Positions 53,343 through 61,751 of a DNA stretch of 64,000 bases are shown here, piece after piece. The notes under the pieces are model-generated. The model had not been told where the DNA came from, did no database searches, and saw nothing but the letters and a program-made list of their open reading frames with translations. The stretch comes from Spirulina subsalsa PCC 9445. Lineage in GTDB: Bacteria; Cyanobacteriota; Cyanobacteriia; Cyanobacteriales; Spirulinaceae. The translations under genes and the position numbers were made by a program. How positions within the stretch are numbered: the first letter of the stretch is position 1; every line of letters starts with the position of its first letter. The stretch spans positions 1,046,530 through 1,110,529 of the forward strand of contig NZ_JH980292.1 of NCBI RefSeq assembly GCF_000314005.1, in the 5' to 3' direction.

Positions 53343-53343
53343 G

Positions 53344-53541
53344 CTAAGTTACCTCATACCCGGCTGCTGTAATGATGGCTTTTAGCTCGGGTTCTGCCAT
53401 TTTTGCCGTTTCAATGGTTAGCAATTTACGATCTAAATTTGCCTCAACTTTGGCATTAGGATCATGGGTTTTAATCTCACTGGTAATGCTGTTAACACAA
53501 CCATCACACATCATTCCTGGAACCGTGAGTTGAACATTCAT
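53344..53541 (-). CDS. Heavy-metal-associated (Atx1/CopZ-like) copper chaperone
   Basis: The 65-residue product is a ferredoxin-fold HMA domain with the metal-binding motif MMCDGC (Cys12 and Cys15). Cyanobacterial Atx1 passes Cu(I) to ATPases that supply plastocyanin and cytochrome oxidase in thylakoids. A His in loop 5, present in Synechocystis Atx1, is not obvious here (AAGYEV), so the precise subtype is open. No copper ATPase is next to it. Confidence 0.92.
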   Translation of the reverse strand: MNVQLTVPGMMCDGCVNSITSEIKTHDPNAKVEANLDRKLLTIETAKMAEPELKAIITAAGYEVT

Positions 53542-53666
53542 AAAGCCCTAGTTTCAGTTTTAAAATAATTAAACATTACCATATTAAGCCCTAAGTCGTG
53601 AGAGTTATGACCCGGCAATTCTAAAAATATCCGCTAGATTTTTCCAGTGATCCTCAAGAGGCGACC

Positions 53667-54923
53667 ATGATACAGGAGAGGATAGAACGGGCAAAGATGA
53701 GCATGAAAATTTTAGTCTTCAACGCGGGGTCTAGTTCCCAAAAAAGTTGTTTATATGATCTCAGCGGGGAGAATTTGCCCCCAGGGCCGCCTCAACCTCT
53801 CTGGAAAGGTACCATTGACTGGATGGGAGAGGATAACGCCCAGATGAAAATTCAGGCCCAGGGTGTGGTTGAACAAATCCCTCTCGGCAGGATTTCTCGA
53901 CAGGAGGGGATTAAGCGAATGTTAAACACCCTCACCACAGGAAGAACCAAGGTTTTAGAAAATTTAGGGGAAATTGCGATCGCCGGACATCGAGTCGTCC
54001 ACGGGGGAGCCGAATATTCCCAGGCCACCTTAATCACCCCCCCCGTCAAAGCCAAGATTCAAGAACTCTCTGCCTTAGCCCCCGCCCATAATCCCGCCAA
54101 TTTACAAGGCATCGAAGCCATTGAGCAGATTTTAGGGGATTTACCTCAAGTCGCCGTTTTCGACACCGCTTTTCATAGCCAAATGCCCGCAGCCGCGGCC
54201 GTTTATCCCATTCCTTACCGCTACTATCAAGAAGGGATTCGCCGCTATGGTTTTCATGGCATTAGTCACGGGTACTGTAGCCAAAAAGCCGCCGAGATTT
54301 TAGGCAAACCGTTGAGCCAATTAAAGTTAATCACCTGTCACCTCGGGAATGGCTGTTCCCTTGCGGCTGTAGATAGGGGCGTAAGCATTAACACAACAAT
54401 GGGTTTTACCCCCCTAGAAGGCGTGATGATGGGGACTCGCAGTGGTTCCATCGATCCGGCCATTCTCATCCACTGGGCGCGAGAATCGGCCATGACGGGT
54501 GAGGAGATGAATAGCTTGTTAAATAAAGAATCTGGCTTAAAGGGAATTACTGGAGTATCGGGGGATATGCGTTGGCTAGAAAAGGCCATTCAGGAGGGGA
54601 ACGAACAGGCTAAGTTAGCGCGGGAAATGTATATTTTGCGCCTGAAAATGGCCATTGGTTCTATGTTGGGAGCTTTGGGAGGGCTGGATGCTTTGGTGTT
54701 TATGGGGGGGGTGGGGGAAAACTCGGCCTCTGTAAGGGCAGACGTTTGTCAAGGTTTTGAGTTTTTGGGTTTAAGGCTAGATATCGAAGAGAATGGGCGC
54801 TCTCCGATGAACTGTGACATCGCTAGGCCAGATTCTGCGGTGGGAGTGGTGATTGTACAAACCGAGGAAGATTGGGCGATCGCCCAAGATTGTTGGCACT
54901 TAGCACATCAAGCATCAAGTTAA
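53667..54923 (+). CDS. ackA: Acetate kinase
   Basis: AckA converts acetyl phosphate and ADP to acetate and ATP, and the reverse, in fermentation and acetate uptake. The full-length enzyme shows [15 protein letters not shown] (nucleotide and metal site), [15 protein letters not shown], the phosphate-binding [11 protein letters not shown] and [10 protein letters not shown]. The start at 53667 has AGAGG 5 bases upstream, but homologues begin at [11 protein letters not shown] (53703), so the true start may be either. No phosphotransacetylase gene is adjacent. Its stop overlaps the end of ruvB on the opposite strand by 4 bases. Confidence 0.96.
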   Translation: MIQERIERAKMSMKILVFNAGSSSQKSCLYDLSGENLPPGPPQPLWKGTIDWMGEDNAQMKIQAQGVVEQIPLGRISRQEGIKRMLNTLTTGRTKVLENLGEIAIAGHRVVHGGAEYSQATLITPPVKAKIQELSALAPAHNPANLQGIEAIEQILGDLPQVAVFDTAFHSQMPAAAAVYPIPYRYYQEGIRRYGFHGISHGYCSQKAAEILGKPLSQLKLITCHLGNGCSLAAVDRGVSINTTMGFTPLEGVMMGTRSGSIDPAILIHWARESAMTGEEMNSLLNKESGLKGITGVSGDMRWLEKAIQEGNEQAKLAREMYILRLKMAIGSMLGALGGLDALVFMGGVGENSASVRADVCQGFEFLGLRLDIEENGRSPMNCDIARPDSAVGVVIVQTEEDWAIAQDCWHLAHQASS

Positions 54924-56017
54924 GTCCAGTTCAGACCGAGATGTTCATAGGCGGCCTCTGTGGCGATTCTGCCCCTTGTGGTGCGGTTCAGGAAACCAAT
55001 TTGTAATAAATAAGGTTCGTAGACTTCTTCTATGGTTTTGGAGTCCTCCCCCGTGGCGGCGGCTACAGCTTCTAAGCCCACCGGACCGCCGCGAAATTGT
55101 TCAATAATGGTGCCTAAGACTAAACGATCCGTCCAATCAAGACCGCAGGGGTCTACATTGAACAATTCTAGGGCTTCGGCCGCAATAGCCTGATCTACTG
55201 TTTCCATTTCTTTGACTTGGGCATAATCCCGCACGCGACGGAGTAAACGGTTGGCAATGCGGGGGGTGCCTCGGGCGCGACGGGCGATTTCTTGGGCTCC
55301 TTCTGGGGTAATTTGGGTTTTGAGTAAATCAGCAGTGCGTTGGACAATGAGGGTGAGTTCGTCGAGTTCGTAGAATCGTAGCCGTTGGATTAGACCAAAG
55401 CGATCGCGCAACGGAGAGGTTAAAGACCCGACTTTAGTGGTCGCCCCAATCAGAGTAAAGGGGGGTAAGGGAATGCTGCGAGTTCGTGCGGTTTGCCCTT
55501 TGCCAATGGTAATATCTAGGCGACAGTCTTCCATAGCCGGATAAAGCAATTCTTCCGTCATGCGGTTGAGACGGTGGATCTCGTCAATAAAGAGAATATC
55601 CCCCGGTTTGAGGTTAATCAGAATCCCCGTAATATCTCGGGGCCGTTCTAAGGCAGGGGCGGCGGTAATTTTGCAGTTTACCCCCATTTCTGACGCGAGG
55701 ATCAGGGACATGGTGGTTTTGCCTAATCCGGGGGGGCCGTAGAGGAGAATATGATCCATGGCTTCCCCTCGGGATTTAGCGGCCGCAATGGCGATTTTTA
55801 GCACCTCCTTGAGGTCTTTTTGACCGATATAGTCATCTAGACGATGGGGGCGGATACTATCTTCTGGATTGGTAATTTCATCAAGGCCTGCGGTGGCTAG
55901 AAGCAGGTTTTCGTCTTCCGTGAGGGGTTCAACAGCCGGTTTTTGCCGTCGTTTGGAGGCTTTGGGGGTCTTCTGGGCGGCGGGATCATTTTGATCGGGC
56001 GATCGCTTGATAGCCAT
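54920..56017 (-). CDS. ruvB: Holliday junction branch-migration ATPase RuvB
   Basis: RuvB is the hexameric AAA+ motor that, with RuvA, drives branch migration of Holliday junctions in recombination repair. Walker [10 protein letters not shown], Walker [10 protein letters not shown], sensor 1 GATT and the arginine finger in SPLRDRFG are all present, as is the C-terminal winged helix ([17 protein letters not shown]). The start at 56017 ([11 protein letters not shown]) gives a basic N-terminal extension of about 45 residues. The open frame continues to 56068 but is unlikely to be used. ruvA and ruvC are not nearby. Confidence 0.97.
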   Translation of the reverse strand: MAIKRSPDQNDPAAQKTPKASKRRQKPAVEPLTEDENLLLATAGLDEITNPEDSIRPHRLDDYIGQKDLKEVLKIAIAAAKSRGEAMDHILLYGPPGLGKTTMSLILASEMGVNCKITAAPALERPRDITGILINLKPGDILFIDEIHRLNRMTEELLYPAMEDCRLDITIGKGQTARTRSIPLPPFTLIGATTKVGSLTSPLRDRFGLIQRLRFYELDELTLIVQRTADLLKTQITPEGAQEIARRARGTPRIANRLLRRVRDYAQVKEMETVDQAIAAEALELFNVDPCGLDWTDRLVLGTIIEQFRGGPVGLEAVAAATGEDSKTIEEVYEPYLLQIGFLNRTTRGRIATEAAYEHLGLNWT

Positions 56018-56113
56018 AGCTCTAATCACGGGAGGTCGGTTCCCATTGTAGTGGAAGAGTTCCCACAAAGCACCCTACAACATTGGTTCGCTAGGGTCTG
56101 CTAAAAGTGATCG

Positions 56114-56162
56114 GGGGAAGCCCACCCTGTACCCCTTGGGGTCAGCGTCGGGAGGAAGTCAC
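56114..56162 (+). repeat. Diverged IS200/IS605 right-end relic, copy C
   Basis: GGGGAAGCCC, a palindrome around CCCCTTGGGG, and GTCGGGAGGAAGTCAC match the layout of the copies at 3177 and 8412 with several changes. It lies between ruvB and the kinase-like gene, about 90 bases from the latter. Confidence 0.55.
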
Positions 56163-56254
56163 GAGAATCTGAAAAAGAGGGAAGTCAATCATCTTGGGTT
56201 TTGCCATAATGTTAAACAGATAGAATCTAGTAGCGGGCATCACCGATAAGGGGC

Positions 56255-58294
56255 ATGGGGCAACTCCTCAATCAACGGTATCAATTTATTCAATCCCTTG
56301 GCTCCGAAGCTATGGGACAAACGGTTTTAGTGGGTGATACGCAACAATCGGGTTATCCTCGGTGTGTGGTGAAACAATTGCGCTTACCGAGTCAGCCTAC
56401 TAAAGCCGTAGAAGTGAGTTTAGCAATTTTTGAGAAAAAGGCAGAAGCCCTCAAAGCATTGGGGAATCATCCTCAAATTCCCAAAATCGTGGACTATTTT
56501 TCTGAAAATCAGAGTTTTTATCTGGTGGAGGAGTTTATTACTGGGCGATCGCTTAGTCAAGATATTATACCCGGTCATCCCTTCTCAGAAGAACGAGTGG
56601 TGGAATTGCTGGTTGAGGTGTTAGAAGTCTTAACTTTTATTCACAATCGAGAAATTATTCATCGGGGCATTAAACCCTCTAACTTGATTCATCGTCAGTC
56701 TGATGATCATATTGTGATTACAGGGTTTGGCATTTTTCGCGAAATTAGCACCCAAATCCTCCGCAGTCAGGGGGAAGAAATGGACAAACCCCCCCATGCT
56801 ACGACGGTCTATATCCCCCCAGAACAAGCCATCGGGAAAGCCCAGTTTAATAGTGATCTCTACGCCCTAGGCATGATTGGGATTCAATCCCTCACGGGCT
56901 ATTCTGCCGAAGATTTAACCCAGTTTGACCCGGCGGCCGAAAAAAAACCCGAAGAGGGCAGTTGGGAAACGAACCTCAAAATCCATCCCCGCTTACTGGC
57001 AATTTTGAAAAAAATGGTGCATCCTGACTACCAGCAACGGTATCAAAGCGCAACGGATGTATTAGTCGATTTGCAACAGTGGGAAACCGCACAAGGGGCG
57101 CTAGTGTCGAATGGGCATCAGGAGGAGGGGGTAAATGGTTCTGTTCCAGTGATAACAGCTACTTCAGTCGCCGTGAAGGAGTCAGAGAAGAAGGAATCAG
57201 AGAGGGAATCGGTAGTCCATAAAAATGGGGCCTCTGCCTTGCCAACCCCCCCCCTTCCTACGCCGAGCCATCCAGTTCAAACGTCTTCTGATACGACCCC
57301 AGAAGCCTCCTGGACCCCCAGGTTCCCCCTGAAATGGGTGGGAGTTGCTCTGTTGGGAGTTGGGGTCTTGGTGGGCTTATTCGTGGCCTTGGGAGTGCCG
57401 CAACGGGTCTTACGGGGTCAGTCCTTACAACAAGCCCGAGAACAAGTATTAAAGGGAGATTATCAAGGGGCGATCGCCACTTATAACCGAGTGATTGACC
57501 AACATCCTGATTCGGCAGAAGCTCACTATCAAAGGGCGATGGTGCATCGCACCCTTGGACAAAATCAACGAGCCATTGATGATTTAACGACGGCGATTCA
57601 GTTAGGGGGAAAACTAGATGAAGCCTATTATCAACGGGGGAATTTACGATATTTAATCGGCGATCGCCCCGGTGCCATTGCAGACTATAATGCCGCCTTA
57701 GAACAGAATCCCAATATGGCGAAAGTCTATGTGAATCGGGGGCTAGTTCATGCCGATCAGGGCAACGAACCCCAAGCCCTAGCCGACTATAATCAAGCTA
57801 TTGCCTTAGATCCTACCTTGGCCGCCGCCTATTTAAATCGTTGCCTCACCCGGTCTAATTTAGATGACCACGAAGGGGCGATTTTAGACTGTAATCAAGC
57901 GATTAATCTCCGACCAACCCATCCCCTCGCCTATCAAAATCGAGGCCTAGTCTATCGCCGCACGGGAGATTTATTAGGGGCGCTGAAGGATTATAACATT
58001 GCTATTGAGTTAGATCCCGATGACCCCGATCCCTACTATAACCGGGGACTGGTACGACGGGATTTAGGGGATCAACGGGGTGCGATCGCCGACTTTACCA
58101 CCGCCCTAGAGTTAAACCCCGATCATGTCGTGGCCTACTATGACCGGGGTATGGTATACCTGACCCTAGGAGAGCGAGAAAAGGCGATCGCCGACTTTCA
58201 AGATTCAGCCCAGCGTTGTCTAGATGTGGGGCGTTTAGGATGTTATGAAGATGCCAAATACCAACTAGAGCAATTAGGCAGTCCCACGCCCTAG
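56255..58294 (+). CDS. Pseudokinase - membrane helix - TPR protein
   Basis: The 679-residue product has a Hanks-type kinase fold (about 9-275), a linker, one membrane helix (360-380) and about eight TPRs (388-670). The kinase Lys is present (Lys40 in CVVKQLRL), but the glycine loop is degenerate (LGSEAMG). The catalytic loop reads HRGIKPSN (Asp replaced by Gly138) and DFG reads GFG (Gly157). Each change removes an Asp needed for phosphotransfer, so it should be a pseudokinase with a scaffold or sensing role. In cyanobacteria active SpkF/SpkC-like kinases with TPRs are common. The TPRs face the periplasm if the kinase is cytoplasmic. Confidence 0.88.
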   Translation: MGQLLNQRYQFIQSLGSEAMGQTVLVGDTQQSGYPRCVVKQLRLPSQPTKAVEVSLAIFEKKAEALKALGNHPQIPKIVDYFSENQSFYLVEEFITGRSLSQDIIPGHPFSEERVVELLVEVLEVLTFIHNREIIHRGIKPSNLIHRQSDDHIVITGFGIFREISTQILRSQGEEMDKPPHATTVYIPPEQAIGKAQFNSDLYALGMIGIQSLTGYSAEDLTQFDPAAEKKPEEGSWETNLKIHPRLLAILKKMVHPDYQQRYQSATDVLVDLQQWETAQGALVSNGHQEEGVNGSVPVITATSVAVKESEKKESERESVVHKNGASALPTPPLPTPSHPVQTSSDTTPEASWTPRFPLKWVGVALLGVGVLVGLFVALGVPQRVLRGQSLQQAREQVLKGDYQGAIATYNRVIDQHPDSAEAHYQRAMVHRTLGQNQRAIDDLTTAIQLGGKLDEAYYQRGNLRYLIGDRPGAIADYNAALEQNPNMAKVYVNRGLVHADQGNEPQALADYNQAIALDPTLAAAYLNRCLTRSNLDDHEGAILDCNQAINLRPTHPLAYQNRGLVYRRTGDLLGALKDYNIAIELDPDDPDPYYNRGLVRRDLGDQRGAIADFTTALELNPDHVVAYYDRGMVYLTLGEREKAIADFQDSAQRCLDVGRLGCYEDAKYQLEQLGSPTP

Positions 58295-58297
58295 AGT

Positions 58298-58489
58298 TCA
58301 GTTCTGAAACCACAACATTTCCCGTCGTCCCGTCCCACGACGGCGACGAGAACGGCTTTTATCATAGGATACTTCCACCGATTCGGTGAGAGTGGGGGAA
58401 GCATTCAAGTTTTCCATGCCCTGACCTAGATTAGGGGTAGGCAAGGAATAACCATTCAACAGACTAGAGAGCATCAGAGCAGTAAACAT
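58298..58489 (-). CDS. patX: PatX-like small protein with RGTGR motif
   Basis: The 63-residue product begins with a short hydrophobic N-terminus (MFTALMLSSLLNGY), resembling an export signal. It ends with a basic stretch holding R51-G-T-G-R55 in SRRRRGTGRREM. PatX proteins of filamentous cyanobacteria have a signal-like N-terminus and a C-terminal RG(S/T)GR pentapeptide that interacts with HetR, the master regulator of heterocyst development. AGGAG lies 9 bases before the ATG, supporting translation. A HetR-site-like sequence and a perfect palindrome lie about 80-115 bases upstream. The gene ends 3 bases from the end of the kinase-like gene, on the opposite strand. Short length makes alternatives possible. 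Confidence 0.65.
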   Translation of the reverse strand: MFTALMLSSLLNGYSLPTPNLGQGMENLNASPTLTESVEVSYDKSRSRRRRGTGRREMLWFQN

Positions 58490-58543
58490 AACCGTAAATC
58501 TCCTAAGGGCTTATAGTCCTCTTTACGGGGGCTTCTGCTGTGA

Positions 58544-58549
58544 TCCGGA
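58544..58549 (-). promoter_or_regulatory. TCCGGA motif upstream of the PatX-like gene
   Basis: TCCGGA is the core of the DIF+ promoter element of heterocyst-related genes in Anabaena. It lies 55-60 bases before the start codon. A GTAAAG at 17-base spacing could be the -10 box, though it is a weak match. Confidence 0.35.
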
Positions 58550-58570
58550 TGAGTTTGGTCAGAGGACAAC

Positions 58571-58603
58571 GGTTAGACCCGGTGATCCGAATTTCGGATC
58601 ACC
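58571..58603. promoter_or_regulatory. HetR-site-like motif and perfect palindrome
   Basis: On the minus strand, GGGTCTAACC (58571-58580) equals the core of the Anabaena hetP HetR-binding site. Directly adjacent is a perfect inverted repeat, GGTGATCCGAA-t-TTCGGATCACC (58581-58603). The region lies between the PatX-like gene and gpsA, which are divergent, so it could act on either. Confidence 0.55.
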
Positions 58604-58713
58604 CAGAATAGCGATAACATAGAACAAAGGATAAGCTTTCAACAGCACATCCTAAGCCGAACCCCCTCCAACGGGGAGGTTCAGATGATTTGCACCTAAC
58701 CTGAAGAGAAATC

Positions 58714-59724
58714 ATGACCAATCTTCCGACTTCTGCTATGCCATCGGCCGGATCCGCGCCACAAGTCAATCAGAATGTCGCCCCTGTCTCCCAACCCATC
58801 CACCTCAGCACCATTGGGGCGGGCGCTTGGGGTACGGCTTTAGCCCATGTTGCTCAACGCAGTGGTCATCAGGTTCGCCTCTGGTCCCGTCGCAGTGCGA
58901 AAACCCTTGGGGAGGTGATAGAAGGGGCTGATGTGATTCTCTCGGCTGTTTCCATGAAAGGGGTGCGGAGTATCGTTGAACAACTGCAAAGCCTCTCCAT
59001 CCCCAAAGAGGTGATTTTTGTCACGGCCACCAAAGGACTAGATCCCCTCACTCAAAAAACCCCCTCTCAGATTTGGCAAGAAGCTTTTCCGGATCATCCT
59101 GTGGTGGTGTTATCGGGGCCGAATCTCTCTAAAGAAATTATGCAAGACCTCCCGGCCGCGACAGTCGTCGCCAGCCAGAATGTGGTAGCGGCCGAAACGG
59201 TACAAGTGCTATTTTCCTGTGACACCTTTCGGGTTTATGTGAATACAGATCCCTTGGGAACCGAGTTAGGCGGCACCCTGAAAAATGTCATGGCGATCGC
59301 ATCGGGAGTGTGTGATGGCTTAAAACTCGGCACCAACGCCAAGGCCGCCCTACTCACTCGCGCCCTCCCTGAAATGATTCGCGTCGGAACCCACCTCGGA
59401 GCCGACCCAGAAACTTTTTTTGGTCTATCCGGTTTGGGCGACTTATTAGCCACCTGTGACAGTCCCCTTTCCCGCAACTATCAAGTAGGCTATGGTCTTG
59501 CCCAAGACCGCACCCTAGAGGATATACTAGAACACCTCGAAGGCACCGCCGAAGGGGTGAACACGACGAATGTTTTAATCCAACTGGCGAAACAAGAAGA
59601 TATAGCTGTCCCTATTTCTAATCAGGTGTATCGCCTCATCAACGGGAAAATTACCCCCCAACAAGCCGTACAAGCACTGATGGCACGGGATCTTAAAGCT
59701 GAATTTGAGGATCTCGACTTTTGA
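58714..59724 (+). CDS. gpsA: Glycerol-3-phosphate dehydrogenase [NAD(P)+]
   Basis: GpsA makes sn-glycerol-3-phosphate from dihydroxyacetone phosphate for membrane lipid synthesis. The dinucleotide site is IGAGAWGTALA. The protein includes FVTATKGLD, VVLSGPNLSKEI, GTLKNVMAIASG with the catalytic Lys, and FGLSGLGDLLATC. A stretch of about 20-25 residues usually found after the first beta-alpha unit is missing (WSRRSAKTLGEVIEGADV), a shortening I believe is common in cyanobacterial GpsA. The N-terminal 30 residues before the Rossmann fold are extra and disordered. The RBS is GAAGAG. It diverges from the PatX-like gene. Confidence 0.94.
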   Translation: MTNLPTSAMPSAGSAPQVNQNVAPVSQPIHLSTIGAGAWGTALAHVAQRSGHQVRLWSRRSAKTLGEVIEGADVILSAVSMKGVRSIVEQLQSLSIPKEVIFVTATKGLDPLTQKTPSQIWQEAFPDHPVVVLSGPNLSKEIMQDLPAATVVASQNVVAAETVQVLFSCDTFRVYVNTDPLGTELGGTLKNVMAIASGVCDGLKLGTNAKAALLTRALPEMIRVGTHLGADPETFFGLSGLGDLLATCDSPLSRNYQVGYGLAQDRTLEDILEHLEGTAEGVNTTNVLIQLAKQEDIAVPISNQVYRLINGKITPQQAVQALMARDLKAEFEDLDF

Positions 59725-59881
59725 GACTCCGGGTTCTGACCCTCTACTTTGAACGAAGAATGCCCACGCCTTGAGGTCTAGGAGTGTCAAAGCCAGTCAT
59801 CGGACGGCCTCAGCAATCAACAGCAGAAGACCTTTGCTCCTTTTCCACCTTGCCCAACTCTAAATTTTCTGACTCCCAACT

Positions 59882-60208
59882 ATGAACGAACCGAACCCTT
59901 TAAATCTGGCCCCCACCCCCAGCATTGACTTCTCAGAATTCCTAGAGGTGGTAGGCGTTGAACCCCTAGCCGATGCCCTACGCCGCGCCCTTGAAGCCGC
60001 CCAAGGGAACTCCGAATGGGAGCGTTCCCAGAAATTAATTGAATATCTGCAAATGATTGGCGCGCCTCCTGTTCCGACCCAACCGAAACCGGCTCTAGCT
60101 CGTCCCCCGGTATTACCTCCGAAGGAATACCGCCCCATCCGTGCGGCATCTTTAGCGAAGGGGTCAACTCCCCGTCAACCTCATCTTTCGACGGAAGAGT
60201 TAGATTAA
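59882..60208 (+). CDS. Small hypothetical protein
   Basis: The 108-residue product has an N-terminal helical part (IDFSEFLEVVGVEPLADALRRALEAAQG, SQKLIEYLQMIGAPP) and a Pro-rich, basic disordered tail. I do not recognise a named family. It follows gpsA in the same direction with a gap of about 160 bases. The regular frame and composition support a real gene. Confidence 0.55.
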   Translation: MNEPNPLNLAPTPSIDFSEFLEVVGVEPLADALRRALEAAQGNSEWERSQKLIEYLQMIGAPPVPTQPKPALARPPVLPPKEYRPIRAASLAKGSTPRQPHLSTEELD

Positions 60209-60340
60209 CCGAATGTCGGGCAGTATTTTCTTATCTTCTGTGGGTTAGGAGTTAAGCCTTGGGTCTTCTCGTTACAAGAGGGGAGCGGGGGAGAGGGAGA
60301 GAGGTAATAGGTAATACTAATCAACTCCCTATTCCCTATT

Positions 60341-60368
60341 CCCACGAGCCGACTTATTCAGCAAGCCC
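60341..60368. repeat. 28-base repeat end (GCTGAATAAGTC type)
   Basis: Read on the minus strand it begins GGGCTTGCTGAATAAGTC and differs from 48488-48515 at a few positions. Both adjoin heptad tracts. It is probably the end of a miniature transposable element. Confidence 0.55.
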
Positions 60369-60371
60369 GAA

Positions 60372-61037
60372 TTATAGACCGGGGGGTAGGGGTTCTCCGC
60401 AGTGGTGATGAATCTCCTCAATGCGGCTGAATAACCAGGGGTAAGACTGACGATATTCTGGGATTAAGGCTAAGGGACTCAAGAGGGCGGCGGCGGTTAA
60501 ATCAGCTAGGGTTAATTGATGGCCGACGAGATAAGGCTGATCTTGCCATTGACTTAAAATCACCATCCCTTGTTCTAAACGTAATTGAGCCTGTTTAACG
60601 GCGGCTTCGGTGATGCCATATTGCCAGCGCACGACCTGAATCACCATCTGACTGGAGAGGGAGGGATCAATGTTTTTTCCGGCTCCGGCGCGAAAATGAT
60701 AGTAAACGAAACGGGTGGCGGTGCCAATGCTTTCATCGAGCCAGTCTTCTAGTAAATCGACTTGAGTTTGTAGGGTGCGATCGCCACATTGCCAAGAAGG
60801 TTCTGGACAAATTTGCTCTAGATAATGAAAAATAGCGGTAGAGTCTGCGATCGCCTCCGGTTCTCCGGCTTGTTGGGGCAATAAAACCGGAACCGTACTC
60901 AGTCCCGTCAAAGGCTTAACCCGTAGCCAATGCGCCCCCGGAGTCAAGTTTTCCACCGCAAAGGCAATTTTTTTATACCCCAAAGCTAAACGGACTTTGC
61001 GACAATAATGAGACGTACTAAACTGGAGCAGGAGCAT
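60372..61037 (-). CDS. Glutathione S-transferase family protein
   Basis: The 221-residue product has a thioredoxin-like N-terminal domain (LLLQFSTSHYCRKVRLALGY, VPVLLPQ, IADSTAIFHYLEQ) and a C-terminal helical domain (DWLDESIGTATRFVYYHF, QPYLVGHQLTLADLTAAALL). The Ser/Cys area near residue 8-12 is the likely glutathione site. It probably acts in detoxification or in thiol exchange. Its start lies 46 bases from the divergent FtsL-like gene. The substrate is unknown. Confidence 0.85.
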   Translation of the reverse strand: MLLLQFSTSHYCRKVRLALGYKKIAFAVENLTPGAHWLRVKPLTGLSTVPVLLPQQAGEPEAIADSTAIFHYLEQICPEPSWQCGDRTLQTQVDLLEDWLDESIGTATRFVYYHFRAGAGKNIDPSLSSQMVIQVVRWQYGITEAAVKQAQLRLEQGMVILSQWQDQPYLVGHQLTLADLTAAALLSPLALIPEYRQSYPWLFSRIEEIHHHCGEPLPPGL

Positions 61038-61083
61038 GGTAATGAGTAAGATAAAACTTCAACGGATTTTCTAAAGTGGTATT

Positions 61084-61749
61084 ATGACAGCTTCTCCCCG
61101 TCCCATTCGTACAGCCCGATCGGCCAGAACTCGTAAAGGATCGAATCCCCCTACTCCTCCCCGCAACGGGAGCGGCAAAGTGGCTCGTCATCCGGCTTGG
61201 AAAGGATCTCCCACTCCTCCACCCCCCAACAATGTTGCTCAATTCCCCAAACGTCCGGCTCTGAGAGTGAATCCCTCCCCCCTCCAATCTTATCCCACCC
61301 CCAAGGGTTCCCAACCCCCTCATCCGGGGTCACAACGGCGGGAAATGCCCCGTCCCACTCCCCTAAGACCCATTAACCCCCGTCCGAAACTGCCCCTGTG
61401 GTTACGGGTTTTACTGGGTATTCAACACGGTTCCTCGATTATGGCCTTTTGCCTGATTACGGCGGTTTTGATTGTCTATTCCTCCACCGTGTATATTCAG
61501 CAACAGTGGAGTCGGGACTACCGCCGACTGGAAAACCTCCAACGCGCTCAACGCAACTTGACTGTGGCTGATGAAATCCTCAAAAACCAGTTAGCCCAAC
61601 AGGCTAACCGTCCTGAAACGGGTATGGTCGCCCCGAGTCCTGATAATACCATCTTCCTAGAACGGTCGATGGAGAGTCCTTTTACCTCTGAACCTGTTCC
61701 CACCACCCGGGACAATGAAACCACTTTTGTAACCCCCCTGGGATATTAG
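61084..61749 (+). CDS. Membrane protein upstream of ftsI, FtsL-like candidate
   Basis: The 221-residue protein has a basic, Pro-rich cytoplasmic N-terminus (about 1-115), one membrane helix (MAFCLITAVLIVYSSTVYI), a short heptad-like periplasmic segment (QQQWSRDYRRLENLQRAQRNLTVADEI) and a disordered tail. This topology and its position 2 bases before the ftsI start are those of FtsL in other bacteria, where FtsL-FtsB pass a signal to FtsI. The sequence itself shows no clear FtsL identity, so this is inference from order and shape. It should be cotranscribed with ftsI. Confidence 0.7.
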   Translation: MTASPRPIRTARSARTRKGSNPPTPPRNGSGKVARHPAWKGSPTPPPPNNVAQFPKRPALRVNPSPLQSYPTPKGSQPPHPGSQRREMPRPTPLRPINPRPKLPLWLRVLLGIQHGSSIMAFCLITAVLIVYSSTVYIQQQWSRDYRRLENLQRAQRNLTVADEILKNQLAQQANRPETGMVAPSPDNTIFLERSMESPFTSEPVPTTRDNETTFVTPLGY

Positions 61750-61751
61750 TA

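Noticed and set aside
53089-53343. 84-residue plus-strand ORF
   Set aside because: It lies over IS200/IS605 right-end relic sequence, has no ribosome binding site and its composition is that of the palindromes.
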